Assembly (NCBI RefSeq): GCF_900155945.1 | Contig: NZ_FTMN01000009.1 | Coordinates: 124,001-188,000, forward strand | Length of the DNA stretch: 64,000 bases | Source of the DNA: Marinobacterium stanieri | GTDB lineage: Bacteria > Pseudomonadota > Gammaproteobacteria > Pseudomonadales > Balneatricaceae | Direction: 5' to 3' | In this document: one piece after another, positions 1 through 9,467 of the stretch | Layout of the letters: the number at the start of each line of letters is the position of its first letter | Numbering within the stretch: position 1 is the stretch's first letter | Translations under genes and position numbers: made by a program | The notes under the pieces: model-generated | Told to the model about the DNA's origin: nothing | Database searches by the model: none | The model's input: only the letters and a program-made list of their open reading frames with translations

Positions 1-2729
1 ATGGCGCGCAGCAGTTTTTCTTCCGGTGTCAGCTGGGTTTCACCCTTGGGTGTTACCTTGCCGACCAGGATGTCGCCCGGACCCACTTCAGCACCGATAT
101 GCACGATGCCGGCTTCATCCAGCTTCGCCAGCGCAGACTCGCCCACGTTGGGAATATCGGAGGTGATCTCTTCCGGACCCAGCTTGGTGTCACGCGCCAC
201 ACAGGTCAGTTCCTGAATGTGGATCGTGGTGAAACGGTCTTCCTGAACCACACGCTCGGAGATGAGGATGGAGTCCTCGAAGTTGTAGCCGTTCCACGGC
301 ATGAACGCGATGCGCATGTTCTGACCCAGAGCCAGCTCGCCCAGATCGACAGACGGACCGTCGGCCATGACGTCACCACGCTGCACGGTTTCACCCGGGT
401 TCACGATGGAACGCTGGTTGATGCAGGTGTTCTGGTTGGAACGCACGTATTTGGTCAGGTTGTAGATATCTACACCCGCTTCACCGGCCTGTACTTCGTC
501 ATCATGGACGCGTACGACGATACGCGCCGCATCGACAGACTCGATAACACCGCCACGACGGGCAACCACACACACACCGGAGTCCTGTGCCACGTTGCGC
601 TCGATGCCGGTACCCACCAGCGGCTTTTCGGCGCGCAGTGTCGGTACAGCCTGACGCTGCATGTTGGAACCCATCAATGCGCGGTTGGCGTCATCGTGTT
701 CCAGGAACGGGATCAGGGACGCAGCCACAGATACAACCTGACGTGCGGACACGTCCATGTACTGTACGCGCTCCGGCGGCATTACCGTGGTTTCGTTCAA
801 GTGACGCACGGTTACCAGGTCGTCGGTCAGACGGCCGTCATCATCCATGGTCGCAGAGGCCTGGGCGATAACGTACTTGTTCTCTTCGATCGCAGACAGG
901 TAGTCGATATCGTCAGTCACCTGACCATCAACAACACGACGGTACGGCGTTTCCAGGAAGCCGTAATCGTTGGTGCGTGCAAATACTGCCAGCGAGTTGA
1001 TCAGACCGATGTTCGGACCTTCAGGGGTCTCGATCGGACATACACGACCGTAGTGAGTCGGGTGTACGTCTCGCACCTCAAAGCCGGCACGCTCACGGGT
1101 CAGACCACCCGGGCCCAGTGCGGATACACGACGCTTGTGTGTAACCTCGGACAGCGGGTTGTTCTGGTCCATGAACTGGGACAGCTGAGAAGAACCGAAG
1201 AATTCCTTGATCGCCGCAGCCACCGGCTTGGCATTGATCAGGTCCTGCGGCATCAGGTTGTCGGACTCGGCCATGGACAGACGTTCACGGACGGCACGCT
1301 CAACACGGACCAGACCGACACGGAACTGGTTCTCGGCCATTTCGCCAACGGAACGGATACGACGGTTACCCAGGTGGTCGATATCGTCGACGGTGCCTTT
1401 ACCGTTACGGATGTCGATCAGGGTCTTCATCACGTCCAGGATGTCATCCTTGTCGAGGATGCCGGAACCGGTGACTTCGTCGCGACCCAGGCGACGGTTG
1501 AACTTCATGCGGCCTACAGCTGACAGGTCGTAACGCTCGTCAGAGAAGAACAGGTTCTCGAACAGCGCTTCCGCAGATTCCTTGGTGGGCGGCTCGCCCG
1601 GGCGCATCATGCGGTAGATTTCGACCAGTGCTTCCAACTGGTTGCGGGTCGGGTCGATACGCAGAGTGTCAGATACAAACGCACCACAATCCAGGTCGTT
1701 GGTATACAGCGTCTCGATGCGATCAATGCCCAGCACCTGCATCTTGCCGATCATCTCTTCAGTGATTTCGGCGTTACAGTTGGCGATCAGTTCACCTGTG
1801 GTCGGGTCCATCAGGTTACGTGCCAGCGCCTTGCCGATCAGGTACTCAGCCGGAACATCCAGCTGCTGCATACCGGCCTTGGCCATCTGACGAATGTGAC
1901 GCGGCGTGATACGACGACCCGCTTCCACGATCACATTACCATCCGGATCCTTGATTTCGAACGACATGGTCTCGCCACGCAGACGTTCCGGAATCAGGTC
2001 CATCCAGATGTTTTCCCCTTCCAGCGTCCAGCCAGTGGTGTGGAAGAAGGTTTCCAGAATCTCTTCAGCTTCGTAGCCCAGCGCGCGCAGCAGAATAGTT
2101 GCCGGCAGCTTACGACGACGGTCGATACGGACAAACAGGCTGTCTTTCGGGTCGAACTCGAAGTCCAACCAGGAACCGCGGTAAGGAATGATACGCGCGG
2201 AGTACAGCAGTTTGCCGGAAGAATGTGTCTTGCCCTTGTCGTGGTCGAAGAACACACCCGGAGAGCGGTGCAGCTGAGATACGATTACACGTTCGGTACC
2301 GTTAACAACGAAGGTACCGTTTTCAGTCATCAGGGGCATTTCGCCCATGTAGACTTCCTGCTCCTTGATGTCCTTGACCGCTTTGGTAGATGAATCGCGA
2401 TCATAGATCACCAGGCGCACTTTGACGCGCAGAGGTGCGGCGTAGGTGATACCACGCTGTTGACACTCTTTCACGTCGAATACGGGTTCGCCCAGACGGT
2501 AGCCGGCGTACTCCAGGGCTGCGTTGCCAGAGTAAGAGACAATTGGAAATACGGAATTAAACGCAGCGTGCAAGCCCTCGTCGCGACGACCCTCGCCAGC
2601 GCTGCCGTCCTGCAGGAAGCGGCGATAGGAGTCGAGCTGAGTCGCCAACAGGTATGGCACATCCATTACCTGCCGCAACTTTGCGAAATTCTTGCGAATG
2701 CGTTTCTTCTCAGTATATGAATAAGCCAT
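1..2729 (-). CDS. rpoB: RNA polymerase beta subunit RpoB (N-terminal 909 codons; runs off the window)
   Basis: Beta subunit of RNA polymerase, forming one side of the catalytic cleft and the rifampicin pocket. The frame opens at an ATG ([10 protein letters not shown]) with GGGG 7 nt upstream and stays open to position 1, where it reads [15 protein letters not shown], a familiar RpoB segment. The rifampicin region (around 1090-1200) reads [23 protein letters not shown] and then [13 protein letters not shown], so the Asp, His and Ser positions most often changed by resistance mutations are wild type. The C-terminal third (the family is about 1340-1360 residues) and probably rpoC lie left of the window. 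It follows rplL, with an attenuator-like hairpin between them. Confidence 0.98.
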   Translation of the reverse strand, partial: MAYSYTEKKRIRKNFAKLRQVMDVPYLLATQLDSYRRFLQDGSAGEGRRDEGLHAAFNSVFPIVSYSGNAALEYAGYRLGEPVFDVKECQQRGITYAAPLRVKVRLVIYDRDSSTKAVKDIKEQEVYMGEMPLMTENGTFVVNGTERVIVSQLHRSPGVFFDHDKGKTHSSGKLLYSARIIPYRGSWLDFEFDPKDSLFVRIDRRRKLPATILLRALGYEAEEILETFFHTTGWTLEGENIWMDLIPERLRGETMSFEIKDPDGNVIVEAGRRITPRHIRQMAKAGMQQLDVPAEYLIGKALARNLMDPTTGELIANCNAEITEEMIGKMQVLGIDRIETLYTNDLDCGAFVSDTLRIDPTRNQLEALVEIYRMMRPGEPPTKESAEALFENLFFSDERYDLSAVGRMKFNRRLGRDEVTGSGILDKDDILDVMKTLIDIRNGKGTVDDIDHLGNRRIRSVGEMAENQFRVGLVRVERAVRERLSMAESDNLMPQDLINAKPVAAAIKEFFGSSQLSQFMDQNNPLSEVTHKRRVSALGPGGLTRERAGFEVRDVHPTHYGRVCPIETPEGPNIGLINSLAVFARTNDYGFLETPYRRVVDGQVTDDIDYLSAIEENKYVIAQASATMDDDGRLTDDLVTVRHLNETTVMPPERVQYMDVSARQVVSVAASLIPFLEHDDANRALMGSNMQRQAVPTLRAEKPLVGTGIERNVAQDSGVCVVARRGGVIESVDAARIVVRVHDDEVQAGEAGVDIYNLTKYVRSNQNTCINQRSIVNPGETVQRGDVMADGPSVDLGELALGQNMRIAFMPWNGYNFEDSILISERVVQEDRFTTIHIQELTCVARDTKLGPEEITSDIPNVGESALAKLDEAGIVHIGAEVGPGDILVGKVTPKGETQLTPEEKLLRA

Positions 2730-2832
2730 CAGTGTTCCCCAGCATCTGCACCCAGGTTGAGAAGCCAGTCCGTCGCATGCCTGCGATGGGCTGTGTAGCC
2801 ATTATTTATTTGCTGTCTATAAATAACGGAAA

Positions 2833-2857
2833 AAGGCCGGTGGCGCTTCGCCACCAG
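2833..2857 (-). terminator. rplL-rpoB intergenic attenuator hairpin
   Basis: Between rplL and rpoB the minus strand carries GGTGGCG-AAG-CGCCACC (7 bp, arms at 2839-2845 and 2849-2855) followed by CCTTTTT. It has the form of an intrinsic terminator. The same position in E. coli holds a partial terminator that lowers rpoBC transcription relative to rplJL, and the same role is inferred here. Confidence 0.75.
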
Positions 2858-2906
2858 CCATACGCTTTTTAAGCAGTTTTAAGCCGCTTTTTGCGCATCA
2901 ACGCGA

Positions 2907-3278
2907 TTACTTCAGTTCGACAGTCGCGCCAGCTTCTTCCAGAGCTTTCTTCAGCTCTTCAGCTTCAGCTTTTTCTGCGCCTTCCTTGATGGTAGACGGA
3001 GCGCCATCAACCAGTTCTTTGGCTTCTTTCAGGCCCAGACCGGTTGCGCCGCGAACAGCCTTGATGACGTTAACTTTCTTGTCGCCAGCAGCGGTCAGAA
3101 CAACGTCGAACTCAGACTGTTCTTCAGCAGCACCAGCGTCGCCACCAGCAGCGCCAGCTACAACAGCAGCAGCAGCGGTAACACCGAATTTTTCTTCCAT
3201 TGCTTCGATCAGAGCAACAACGTCTTTTACAGACATTTCAGCAACAGCGTTGATGATATCTTCGTGAGTCAGAGACAT
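2907..3278 (-). CDS. rplL: 50S ribosomal protein L7/L12
   Basis: Stalk protein of the large ribosomal subunit; its dimers bind L10 and recruit translational GTPases such as the EF-Tu encoded nearby. The 123-residue protein starts [12 protein letters not shown]. Its N-terminal dimerisation domain (about 1-35) is followed by an Ala/Gly-rich hinge (about 36-52) and the C-terminal factor-binding domain with [20 protein letters not shown]. Length and layout are standard. It is co-transcribed with rplJ 70 nt upstream; higher L7/L12 output is usual because four to six copies are used per ribosome. Confidence 0.98.
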   Translation of the reverse strand: MSLTHEDIINAVAEMSVKDVVALIEAMEEKFGVTAAAAVVAGAAGGDAGAAEEQSEFDVVLTAAGDKKVNVIKAVRGATGLGLKEAKELVDGAPSTIKEGAEKAEAEELKKALEEAGATVELK

Positions 3279-3348
3279 GATTCAAATCCTGATAATTGGG
3301 TAGAGCGATAGCTCGTTAAAACTTTCAATAAACCGCCAAGAACACGTC

Positions 3349-3840
3349 TTAGGCAGCTTGCTCTTTCTGGTCGCGAATAGCCGCAATAGTACGAACCAGC
3401 TTGCCAGCAGATGCTTCTTTCAGAACGCTCATCAGCTTGGCGATTGCTTCGTCGTAAGTCGGCAGGCTTGCCAGCATGGCGATGTCGACCACTTCACCTT
3501 CAAACGCAGCAGTTTTCAGTTCGAACTGCTCGTTATCTTTCGCGAAATCCTTGAGGATACGCGCACCGGCACCCGGGTGCTCGGTGGAGAATGCGATGAT
3601 GGTCGGACCGACAAAGCTGTCCTGCAGACATGCGTAGTCAGTGCCTTCAACTGCGCGGCGAGCCAGAGTGTTACGTACGACTTTCAGCCATACGCCGTTT
3701 GCACGGGCTTCTTTACGCAGAGCAGTCATGTCTTCTACAGTTACACCGCGAGAATCGGCAACTACTGCAGACAGAGCAGACTTGGCAGCTTCCTGGACTT
3801 CAGCGACGATCGCTTTTTTGTCTTCGAGTCCTAATGCCAC
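3349..3840 (-). CDS. rplJ: 50S ribosomal protein L10
   Basis: Base of the ribosomal stalk; it binds 23S rRNA and the L7/L12 dimers. 163 residues, starting [15 protein letters not shown]; the start codon is GTG, chosen because CAGGAG lies 7 nt upstream and the N-terminus matches the family. The C-terminal helix that carries L7/L12 is intact. In gammaproteobacteria the L10-L12 complex represses its own mRNA by binding the long leader; a 217-nt leader is present here. Confidence 0.97.
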   Translation of the reverse strand: MALGLEDKKAIVAEVQEAAKSALSAVVADSRGVTVEDMTALRKEARANGVWLKVVRNTLARRAVEGTDYACLQDSFVGPTIIAFSTEHPGAGARILKDFAKDNEQFELKTAAFEGEVVDIAMLASLPTYDEAIAKLMSVLKEASAGKLVRTIAAIRDQKEQAA

Positions 3841-4057
3841 GATTTACTCCTGGATTTAGTCTTTCGACTGTTTACCAACCACCCCTTGCGGGGCTTCTGA
3901 GTACGGTGGTTTTTGATTCGCGTGAATCTCACCGTCTGCGCAGGCTGGTGTTTCCATTAAGATGCCGCCACCGAGGTAACAACATCACCTGCGGTCTTTG
4001 ACGGCCTTCGCCTCTGTATTACAGGTCACGAAGACCCTCAAAAAACCTTTGCGCTGA
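3841..4057 (-). promoter_or_regulatory. rplJ leader (probable L10 autoregulatory RNA)
   Basis: A 217-nt space between rplA and rplJ, in a region otherwise tightly packed, holds several short inverted repeats. One is formed by CCCCGCAAGGGG (about 3881-3892), flanked by ACCACC/GGTGGT-type arms, just upstream of the rplJ ribosome site. Position, length and nested stems fit the L10-leader RNA of enterobacteria, where L10-L12 binding blocks rplJ translation. A weak sigma-70 candidate (TTGAGG, 17 nt, TACAGA on the minus strand, around 4010-4040) may be the L10 promoter. The structure was judged by eye only. Confidence 0.6.
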
Positions 4058-4753
4058 TTAGAAGCTCAGAGAGCTCTGATCAACGGACAGACCCGGGCCC
4101 ATGGTAGTGGACAGGGTCACTTTCTTCACGTAAACGCCCTTGGCAGAAGCCGGTTTCAGCTTCTTCAGGTCCGCCAGCAGTGCTTCCAGGTTTTCCTGGA
4201 TAGCCTTGCCTTCGAAGCCCAGCTTGCCAACGGAGCAGTGAACGATACCGTTCTTGTCAGTACGGAAACGCACCTGACCTGCTTTGGCGTTGTTTACTGC
4301 AGTGGTCACGTCCGGAGTAACGGTACCGACTTTCGGGTTCGGCATCAGGCCACGCGGACCCAGGATCTGACCCAGCTGACCGACAACACGCATAGCGTCA
4401 GGAGTCGCAATCACTACGTCAAAATCCAGGTTGCCGGCTTTAACCTGTTCAGCCAGGTCTTCAAAGCCAACAACGTCAGCACCTGCCGCTTTTGCTTTCT
4501 CAGCGTTGTCACCCTGAGCAAACACAGCAACACGTACATCTTTGCCTGTACCGTTCGGCAGTACTGTAGAACCACGTACAACCTGGTCGGATTTACGCGG
4601 ATCAACACCCAGGTTCACAGCAACGTCAACAGACTCGGTGAACTTGACTGAAGAGATCTCACCCAGCAGTGCAACAGCATCTGTCAGCGGGTAAAGCTTG
4701 CCGCTCTCAACCTTCTCACGGATCGCCTTCTGGCGCTTGGTCAGCTTAGCCAT
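4058..4753 (-). CDS. rplA: 50S ribosomal protein L1
   Basis: L1 stalk protein of the large subunit, which helps release E-site tRNA; in many bacteria it is also the translational repressor of the rplK-rplA mRNA. 231 residues, normal length, starting [15 protein letters not shown], with the typical [18 protein letters not shown] segment in the second half. Its ATG overlaps the rplK stop (TAATG), so the two genes are translationally coupled. Confidence 0.98.
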   Translation of the reverse strand: MAKLTKRQKAIREKVESGKLYPLTDAVALLGEISSVKFTESVDVAVNLGVDPRKSDQVVRGSTVLPNGTGKDVRVAVFAQGDNAEKAKAAGADVVGFEDLAEQVKAGNLDFDVVIATPDAMRVVGQLGQILGPRGLMPNPKVGTVTPDVTTAVNNAKAGQVRFRTDKNGIVHCSVGKLGFEGKAIQENLEALLADLKKLKPASAKGVYVKKVTLSTTMGPGLSVDQSSLSF

Positions 4754-5187
4754 TACTCTACACCCTCCACTTCAAGACCCATGGAGCGAGCGCTACCAGC
4801 GATGGTGCGAACAGCCGCATCCATGTCAGCCGCAGTCAGATCCGGCATCTTGGTTGTTGCAATCTCTTCCAGCTGAGCGCGAGTAACGGTACCCACTTTC
4901 TCAGTGTTCGGACGAGAAGAACCGCTCTTCAGACCAGCTGCTTTTTTCAGCAGGATGGACGCCGGCGGAGTCTTGGTGATAAAGGTAAAGCTACGGTCGC
5001 TGTATACAGTGATAACAACCGGCACCGGCAGACCCGGTTCCATACCTTGAGTCTGTGCGTTGAACGCTTTACAGAACTCCATGATGTTAACACCGTGCTG
5101 ACCCAGAGCAGGACCTACGGGGGGACTAGGGTTAGCCTGACCCGCTTTTACCTGCAGCTTGATGTAAGCATTGATTTTCTTAGCCAT
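4753..5187 (-). CDS. rplK: 50S ribosomal protein L11
   Basis: Binds the GTPase-associated centre of 23S rRNA with L10; the N-terminal domain is needed for RelA activation during amino acid starvation. 144 residues, starting [18 protein letters not shown], with the conserved [22 protein letters not shown] segment near residues 21-42. It follows nusG after an 87-nt spacer containing a terminator-like hairpin and a possible L1-binding stem-loop. It has a good ribosome site (AAGGAG, 8 nt before ATG) and overlaps rplA by one base. Confidence 0.98.
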   Translation of the reverse strand: MAKKINAYIKLQVKAGQANPSPPVGPALGQHGVNIMEFCKAFNAQTQGMEPGLPVPVVITVYSDRSFTFITKTPPASILLKKAAGLKSGSSRPNTEKVGTVTRAQLEEIATTKMPDLTAADMDAAVRTIAGSARSMGLEVEGVE

Positions 5188-5200
5188 TAAGCTACTCCTT

Positions 5201-5230
5201 ATGGGTTCAAACGCCGCAAGGGCTCCCCAT
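5201..5230 (-). promoter_or_regulatory. Possible L1 operator in the rplK leader
   Basis: The minus strand just upstream of the rplK ribosome site forms a stem with outer arms ATGGG and CCCAT enclosing GGAGCCCTTGCGGCGTTTGA. L1 is known to repress rplKA translation by binding a stem-loop in this leader in E. coli. Location and rough shape agree, but I could not compare the bulge sequence with the rRNA site, so this is an inference. Confidence 0.35.
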
Positions 5231-5241
5231 GTTTACAACGG

Positions 5242-5263
5242 CAAAACCGCCTGACGGCGGCTT
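5242..5263 (-). terminator. Hairpin between nusG and rplK
   Basis: Minus strand CCGCC-GTCA-GGCGG followed by TTTTG, directly after the nusG stop. It looks like a weak intrinsic terminator that would partly separate secE-nusG from the rplKAJL transcripts. Confidence 0.6.
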
Positions 5264-5274
5264 TGCTACCAAAC

Positions 5275-5817
5275 TCAGCCCTTTTCGACCTGAGTAAATT
5301 CCAGCTCGACCGGAGTCGAGCGCCCGAAGATGAGCACAGCCACCTGCAGACGGTTCTTTTCGTAGTTGACTTCTTCGACAACGCCGTTGAAGTCGGCAAA
5401 AGGACCATCGATGACGCGCACCATCTCGCCGGGTTCGAAAACAGTCTTGGGACGCGGCTTGTCTGCACCGCTTTCGACGCGCTGCAAAATTTCGTCCGCT
5501 TCCTTTTTGGTAATCGGGGCCGGCTTGTCTGCGGTACCACCGATAAAGCCCATTACGCGCGGGGTATTCTTCACCAGGTGCCAGGTCTCATCATTCATGA
5601 CCATGTTCACCAACACGTAACCGGGGTAAAACTTGCGCTCTGACTTGCGCTTTTTGCCGTCACGAATCTCAACAACTTCTTCAGTCGGCACCAGCACTTC
5701 ACCGAACAGATCCTGCATGCTGTGCAGCTCGATCCGTTCCTTGAGGCTGTTCATGACGCGCTTTTCATAGCCGGAGTAGGCATGCACGACATACCAACGC
5801 TTCTTGTCCATGTCCAT
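5275..5817 (-). CDS. nusG: Transcription termination/antitermination factor NusG
   Basis: Elongation factor that binds the RNA polymerase clamp through its NGN domain and contacts Rho or ribosomal S10 through its C-terminal KOW domain. 180 residues: NGN about 8-115 ([17 protein letters not shown] at the start), KOW about 125-180 ([19 protein letters not shown]). There are two in-frame ATGs six bases apart (MDMDKKRW); the first is taken, with GAGG 11 nt upstream. It follows secE by 15 nt, the universal secE-nusG pair. Rho is encoded in this window at about 39-40 kb. Confidence 0.98.
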   Translation of the reverse strand: MDMDKKRWYVVHAYSGYEKRVMNSLKERIELHSMQDLFGEVLVPTEEVVEIRDGKKRKSERKFYPGYVLVNMVMNDETWHLVKNTPRVMGFIGGTADKPAPITKKEADEILQRVESGADKPRPKTVFEPGEMVRVIDGPFADFNGVVEEVNYEKNRLQVAVLIFGRSTPVELEFTQVEKG

Positions 5818-5832
5818 GCTTACTTACACCTC

Positions 5833-6201
5833 TTAACCAATAGCGCCGGACACCAGCCAACCCAACAGGGTATCAAGACCCCAGAGCGCCAGACCGACCA
5901 GCAGCACAGTCAAAACTACGATAGCGGTTGTTTGCAGGGTTTCCTGACGCGTTGGCCAGACCACTCTGCGAATCTCATTCTTGGCTTCCTTAAACAACTG
6001 GAAGAAAGCCTTACCTTTTGCTGTCTGCAGCGCCACAAAGCCCGCAACCAGTGCCAGCGCAACCAGCGCCAAAACACGGTACAGCAAAGACTCACCTGCA
6101 AACACGGAGTTTCCTACCACACCGGCCGCAACCAGTGCTACAACGACAACCCACTTCAGGCCATCGAGCTTAGATCCTTCGGACGTCACTTTAGAGTTCA
6201 C
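5833..6201 (-). CDS. secE: Preprotein translocase subunit SecE
   Basis: Essential clamp subunit of the SecYEG inner-membrane protein channel. I place the start at a GTG (NSKVTSEGSKLDG...) giving 122 residues, with GAGG 8 nt upstream; the open frame continues further 5' only because it reads through the tRNA-Trp gene. Three hydrophobic segments lie at roughly 16-35, 41-59 and 93-115, and the conserved amphipathic stretch with NEIRRVVWPTRQE is at about 72-85. This three-helix form is typical of gammaproteobacteria. Confidence 0.95.
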   Translation of the reverse strand: MNSKVTSEGSKLDGLKWVVVVALVAAGVVGNSVFAGESLLYRVLALVALALVAGFVALQTAKGKAFFQLFKEAKNEIRRVVWPTRQETLQTTAIVVLTVLLVGLALWGLDTLLGWLVSGAIG

Positions 6202-6262
6202 GCTAGGAGCCTCGGCAATTGAAAAGCTTGCGCTTTGATGTGACACCATCTTCGATTGAAGA

Positions 6263-6338
<76 letters not shown>

Positions 6339-6358
6339 GTTGCGTAACAGGGAGGCAC

Positions 6359-6387
6359 ATTATAGGCGCCTCCCCACCTGTATGCAA
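6359..6387 (-). promoter_or_regulatory. Sigma-70 promoter for tRNA-Trp-secE-nusG
   Basis: Minus strand TTGCAT (6387-6382), 17-nt spacer, perfect TATAAT (6364-6359). A GC-rich discriminator (GTGCCTCCC) follows, as in stringently controlled stable-RNA promoters. The predicted start near 6352 is about 14 nt before the mature tRNA-Trp. Confidence 0.8.
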
Positions 6388-6404
6388 CAGGTAATTATCG
6401 ATTT

Positions 6405-7598
6405 TTATTCGATAATTTTGGATACCACGCCGGCACCCACGGTACGACCACCTTCACGGATGGCGAAGCGCAGACCTTCTTCCATCGCGATCGGGTTGAT
6501 CAGGGTAACAGACATCTGGATGTTGTCACCCGGCATTACCATTTCAACGCCTTCCGGCAGCTCACACGCACCAGTGATGTCAGTGGTACGGAAGTAGAAC
6601 TGCGGACGATAGCCTTTGAAGAACGGAGTATGACGGCCACCTTCTTCCTTGCTCAGCACGTAAACTTCGCCTTCGAACTGAGTGTGCGGAGTGATGGATG
6701 CCGGCTTGGCCAGTACCTGACCACGCTCAACTTCGTCACGCTTGGTACCACGCAGCAGCGCACCAACGTTCTCGCCTGCACGACCCTGGTCCAGCAGCTT
6801 GCGGAACATCTCAACACCAGTACAAGTAGTCTTGGTAGTGTCCTTGATGCCGACGATTTCGATTTCGTCACCAACGTTCAGGATACCACGCTCGATACGA
6901 CCGGTTACTACGGTACCACGACCAGAGATAGAGAATACGTCCTCGATCGGCATCAGGAACGGCTGATCAACGGCACGCTCCGGCTCAGGGATGTACTCGT
7001 CCAGAGTCTCAACCAGCTTCTTAACAGCAGCCTGGCCGAAGTTTTCCGGATCTTCACCGTTCAGCGCCTGCAGAGCAGAACCAACGATGATCGGAGTGTC
7101 GTCACCCGGGAAGTCGTACTCTTCCAGAAGTTCGCGAACTTCCATTTCAACCAGCTCCAGCAGCTCTTCGTCGTCGACCATGTCTGCTTTGTTCAGGAAC
7201 ACAACGATGTACGGTACGCCAACCTGACGAGACAGCAGGATGTGCTCACGTGTCTGCGGCATGGGGCCGTCAGCAGCAGAACATACCAGGATCGCGCCGT
7301 CCATCTGGGCAGCACCGGTGATCATGTTCTTAACGTAGTCGGCGTGTCCCGGGCAGTCTACGTGCGCGTAGTGACGAGTCGGAGATTCGTACTCTACGTG
7401 GGAAGTAGAGATGGTGATACCACGCTCACGCTCTTCCGGAGCGTTATCGATGCCGTCGAAGGCAACGGCAGCGCCGCCCCATACTTCTGCACATACGCGA
7501 GTCAGTGCGGCAGTCAGAGTAGTTTTACCGTGGTCAACGTGGCCGATAGTACCAACGTTAACGTGGGGCTTGTTACGTTCAAATGATTGTTTAGCCAT
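6405..7598 (-). CDS. tufB: Translation elongation factor Tu
   Basis: GTPase that delivers aminoacyl-tRNA to the ribosomal A site. 397 residues. G-domain motifs are intact: GHVDHGKT (P-loop, about 19-26), RGIT (switch I), DCPGHADY (about 81-88), NKAD (about 136-139) and SAL. Domains 2 and 3 follow, ending VSKIIE. It lies directly behind four tRNA genes, the thrU-tyrU-glyT-thrT-tufB arrangement of E. coli, hence tufB; a second tuf copy near fusA would be expected elsewhere in the genome. Confidence 0.98.
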   Translation of the reverse strand: MAKQSFERNKPHVNVGTIGHVDHGKTTLTAALTRVCAEVWGGAAVAFDGIDNAPEERERGITISTSHVEYESPTRHYAHVDCPGHADYVKNMITGAAQMDGAILVCSAADGPMPQTREHILLSRQVGVPYIVVFLNKADMVDDEELLELVEMEVRELLEEYDFPGDDTPIIVGSALQALNGEDPENFGQAAVKKLVETLDEYIPEPERAVDQPFLMPIEDVFSISGRGTVVTGRIERGILNVGDEIEIVGIKDTTKTTCTGVEMFRKLLDQGRAGENVGALLRGTKRDEVERGQVLAKPASITPHTQFEGEVYVLSKEEGGRHTPFFKGYRPQFYFRTTDITGACELPEGVEMVMPGDNIQMSVTLINPIAMEEGLRFAIREGGRTVGAGVVSKIIE

Positions 7599-7646
7599 GG
7601 CAAGGTCAACCTGATCAAGTCGTTTTCAAAGACGCCAAATACAACA

Positions 7647-7676
7647 AAGGGTAGATATATCACTATATCTACCCTT
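7647..7676 (-). repeat. Perfect 13-bp hairpin between tRNA-Thr(GGT) and tufB
   Basis: AAGGGTAGATATA (7647-7659) and TATATCTACCCTT (7664-7676) are exact reverse complements separated by four bases. On the transcribed (minus) strand it lies between the tRNA 3' end and the tufB ribosome site. No U-tract follows (TGTTG), so it does not look like a terminator. It may be an RNA processing or stability element separating tRNAs from the tufB mRNA. Confidence 0.7.
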
Positions 7677-7685
7677 CATCAAAAC

Positions 7686-7760
7686 TGGAGCTCATGGGCG
7701 GATTTGAACCGCCGACCTCACCCTTACCAAGGGTGTGCTCTACCCCTGAGCTACATGAGC
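7686..7760 (-). tRNA. thrT: tRNA-Thr (anticodon GGT)
   Basis: 75 nt including 3' CCA. Acceptor GCTCATG pairs with CATGAGC. The anticodon loop TTGGTAA sits in the stem ACCC/GGGT, giving GGT, and the T-arm reads GGTTCAAATCC. Last of the four tRNAs upstream of tufB. Confidence 0.97.
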
Positions 7761-7785
7761 ATAACGCGTTTTCCTTTGCCCCGTT

Positions 7786-7860
7786 TGGAGCGGGTAGCGG
7801 GAATCGAACCCGCCTCTTCAGCTTGGAAGGCTGAGGTAATAGCCACTATACCATACCCGC
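7786..7860 (-). tRNA. glyT: tRNA-Gly (anticodon TCC)
   Basis: 75 nt with encoded CCA. Acceptor GCGGGTA pairs with TACCCGC; the anticodon loop CTTCCAA gives TCC. Closely resembles E. coli tRNA-Gly2 in the same operon position. Confidence 0.97.
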
Positions 7861-7871
7861 TGAAACGGAGA

Positions 7872-7955
7872 TGGTGGTGGGAGGTGGATTCGAACCACCG
7901 AAGCTTGCGCGTCAGATTTACAGTCTGATCCCTTTGGCCACTCGGGAACCCCACC
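7872..7955 (-). tRNA. tyrU: tRNA-Tyr (anticodon GTA)
   Basis: 84 nt with encoded CCA and the long variable arm expected of a class II tRNA. Acceptor GGTGGGG; anticodon stem CAGAC/ATCTG region encloses TGTAAA, giving GTA. Second in the tRNA array. Confidence 0.97.
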
Positions 7956-7979
7956 AGCCTTTCAAACCTTCTTCAGACA

Positions 7980-8055
<76 letters not shown>

Positions 8056-8077
8056 CTTGCCTGTCGAAGTGGTGCGT

Positions 8078-8106
8078 ATCTTACTGATCCCATTAGGGGC
8101 GTGCAA
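8078..8106 (-). promoter_or_regulatory. Sigma-70 promoter of the tRNA-tufB operon
   Basis: Minus strand TTGCAC (8106-8101), 17-nt spacer, TAAGAT (8083-8078). It lies at the 3' end of the upstream SPOR-like gene and about 23 bases before the first tRNA. The -35 is strong and the -10 matches four of six. Confidence 0.65.
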
Positions 8107-8728
8107 CCCCCTCGCAGGATTTTTTTTCAATTTTTATGCCCGGCCATCCGGACAGCAACAACTGGCGCAAAACATCGTCCAGTTCATCACCCGCCGGAAT
8201 GCTGACAAGCAGATCATGACCGGGATCCGGATCGGGAATCGGCACCTGTCGCACATCCACATCCAGAACGGCCATCAATGCCTGCCGTTCGGTTCGCGCA
8301 GCCTGTTGTGCCTCATCTCCGACAAAGGGCCCCAGCACAAAATCACCGGCATCCGTTTGCGGCACCCAGCCGGCCAATGCCAGCTCATCGAGTAACTGGA
8401 TACGCGCTTCAGCGTCAGCCGGCACGCTCACCCTCAGGTGATAGCCAATCACCGCTGATTGCGCATCCTGACGCTCGATCACAAACCCCTTGTCTGCCAG
8501 CAGACCGCGCGCGCGCTGCAGCTCCGACTCCGACATGAACACACCCAGGCGATAGCACTGCAATTCACGGGGCTGCAGCTGCGCCGAACGATCCAGCTCA
8601 TGCAGCAGGTGCAGATTTTTCAGTGTCGCCTCAGGCGCCGGCTCCGCCAGTTGCCGCTGCTGCCCATACCAGAACAGCAGCAACGCATTTCCCAATAACA
8701 GCAGCAGAGCCAGCCAGCGCAGCATCAT
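8093..8728 (-). CDS. SPOR-like single-pass membrane protein
   Basis: 211 residues from the first of two adjacent ATGs (MMLRWLALL), two bases beyond the coaX stop; an upstream in-frame ATG inside coaX is less likely. One hydrophobic helix at about 3-20 is followed by a periplasmic region. About 58-105 (CYRLGVFMSESELQRARGLL...) resembles the SPOR fold, which binds peptidoglycan bare of stem peptides at the septum; similarity is weak and no catalytic residues are expected. A gene of this kind between coaX and the tRNA-tufB operon is usual in Pseudomonas relatives. Function inferred, not established. Confidence 0.75.
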   Translation of the reverse strand: MMLRWLALLLLLGNALLLFWYGQQRQLAEPAPEATLKNLHLLHELDRSAQLQPRELQCYRLGVFMSESELQRARGLLADKGFVIERQDAQSAVIGYHLRVSVPADAEARIQLLDELALAGWVPQTDAGDFVLGPFVGDEAQQAARTERQALMAVLDVDVRQVPIPDPDPGHDLLVSIPAGDELDDVLRQLLLSGWPGIKIEKKSCEGVARP

Positions 8729-8729
8729 T

Positions 8730-9467
8730 TCACCCCAGTGTCCATTGCAAGCCATCCAGCACCAGGTCTGGATGGTGTTGCGCCTGAGACAGATAAGGCA
8801 GGAGCGCTTCGGCATCCCCGCCCGTTACCAATACCGGCAAGGAACCCTTCTGACCCGGCAATCCTTTATCAACCCGCTCGGCCAGCGCCAGCATGAGCAG
8901 ATGGGCACCGTGTGAAACAGCTTCCTCGGTACTGCGCCCCGGGCTCAAGGCAACACGCTCAAGCGCATCCTCCACCTTGATTTCGGCGGTACGCCCAAGC
9001 AGGGATGTCTGCATCAGCCGCAACCCCGGCAGGATATAGCCACCTTGATGCTCCCCTCGGTCATCCAGTACATCCACGGTAATGGCACTGCCGGCATCGA
9101 CGACACAACAGGCACCCCGTGTATGCTGCCAGGCCGCCAGCATCGCCAGCCAGCGATCTACCCCCATACGGCTCGGATCCGAGTAGCTGTTACTTACCCC
9201 TGCACATTGCGCCTGAGTGAACGCCTGCTGCAGCTCAACACCCCAGCATTCACGCACGGCCGCTGCCAGCCGCTGATTCAATGCAGCCCCGGCAACGGAG
9301 CCCAACCAGACAGATGCGGGAGAATGAGCGCATTGACGCAGGCAGTCTGCGTTAAATTCGGCCGTCAGCCAGCGCCCCGATTGCAGGGTTACACCTGCCT
9401 GACGCAAACGCCATTTGATGAAGGTATTTCCGGCATCCAGCTCAAGCCGGCTCGTGGATACGGACAC
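8730..9467 (-). CDS. coaX: Type III pantothenate kinase CoaX
   Basis: Phosphorylates pantothenate in the first step of coenzyme A synthesis. 245 residues, GTG start 6 nt after a strong GGAGGAG. ASKHA-fold motifs: LELDAGNTFIKWR at about 8-20 (phosphate-binding loop 1), GVDRW at about 101-105, VVDAGSAITVD at about 121-131 (loop 2), GGYILPG, and VTGGDA near the C-terminus. It overlaps birA by 26 nt, so the genes are coupled. The type III enzyme replaces the E. coli-type CoaA in many gammaproteobacteria. Confidence 0.95.
   Translation of the reverse strand: MSVSTSRLELDAGNTFIKWRLRQAGVTLQSGRWLTAEFNADCLRQCAHSPASVWLGSVAGAALNQRLAAAVRECWGVELQQAFTQAQCAGVSNSYSDPSRMGVDRWLAMLAAWQHTRGACCVVDAGSAITVDVLDDRGEHQGGYILPGLRLMQTSLLGRTAEIKVEDALERVALSPGRSTEEAVSHGAHLLMLALAERVDKGLPGQKGSLPVLVTGGDAEALLPYLSQAQHHPDLVLDGLQWTLG

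Noticed and set aside
99..1523. 474-codon open frame on the plus strand across rpoB
   Set aside because: Antisense shadow of rpoB: the minus-strand RpoB sequence is unmistakable and the plus frame is rich in His/Arg/Val/Thr as expected from a mirrored frame.
6393..6417. Hairpin at the end of tufB as a terminator
   Set aside because: AATTATCGA/TCGATAATT includes the tufB stop codon, is AT-rich and lacks a U-tract; it also reflects repeated ATCGA words. Not strong enough to list as a terminator.
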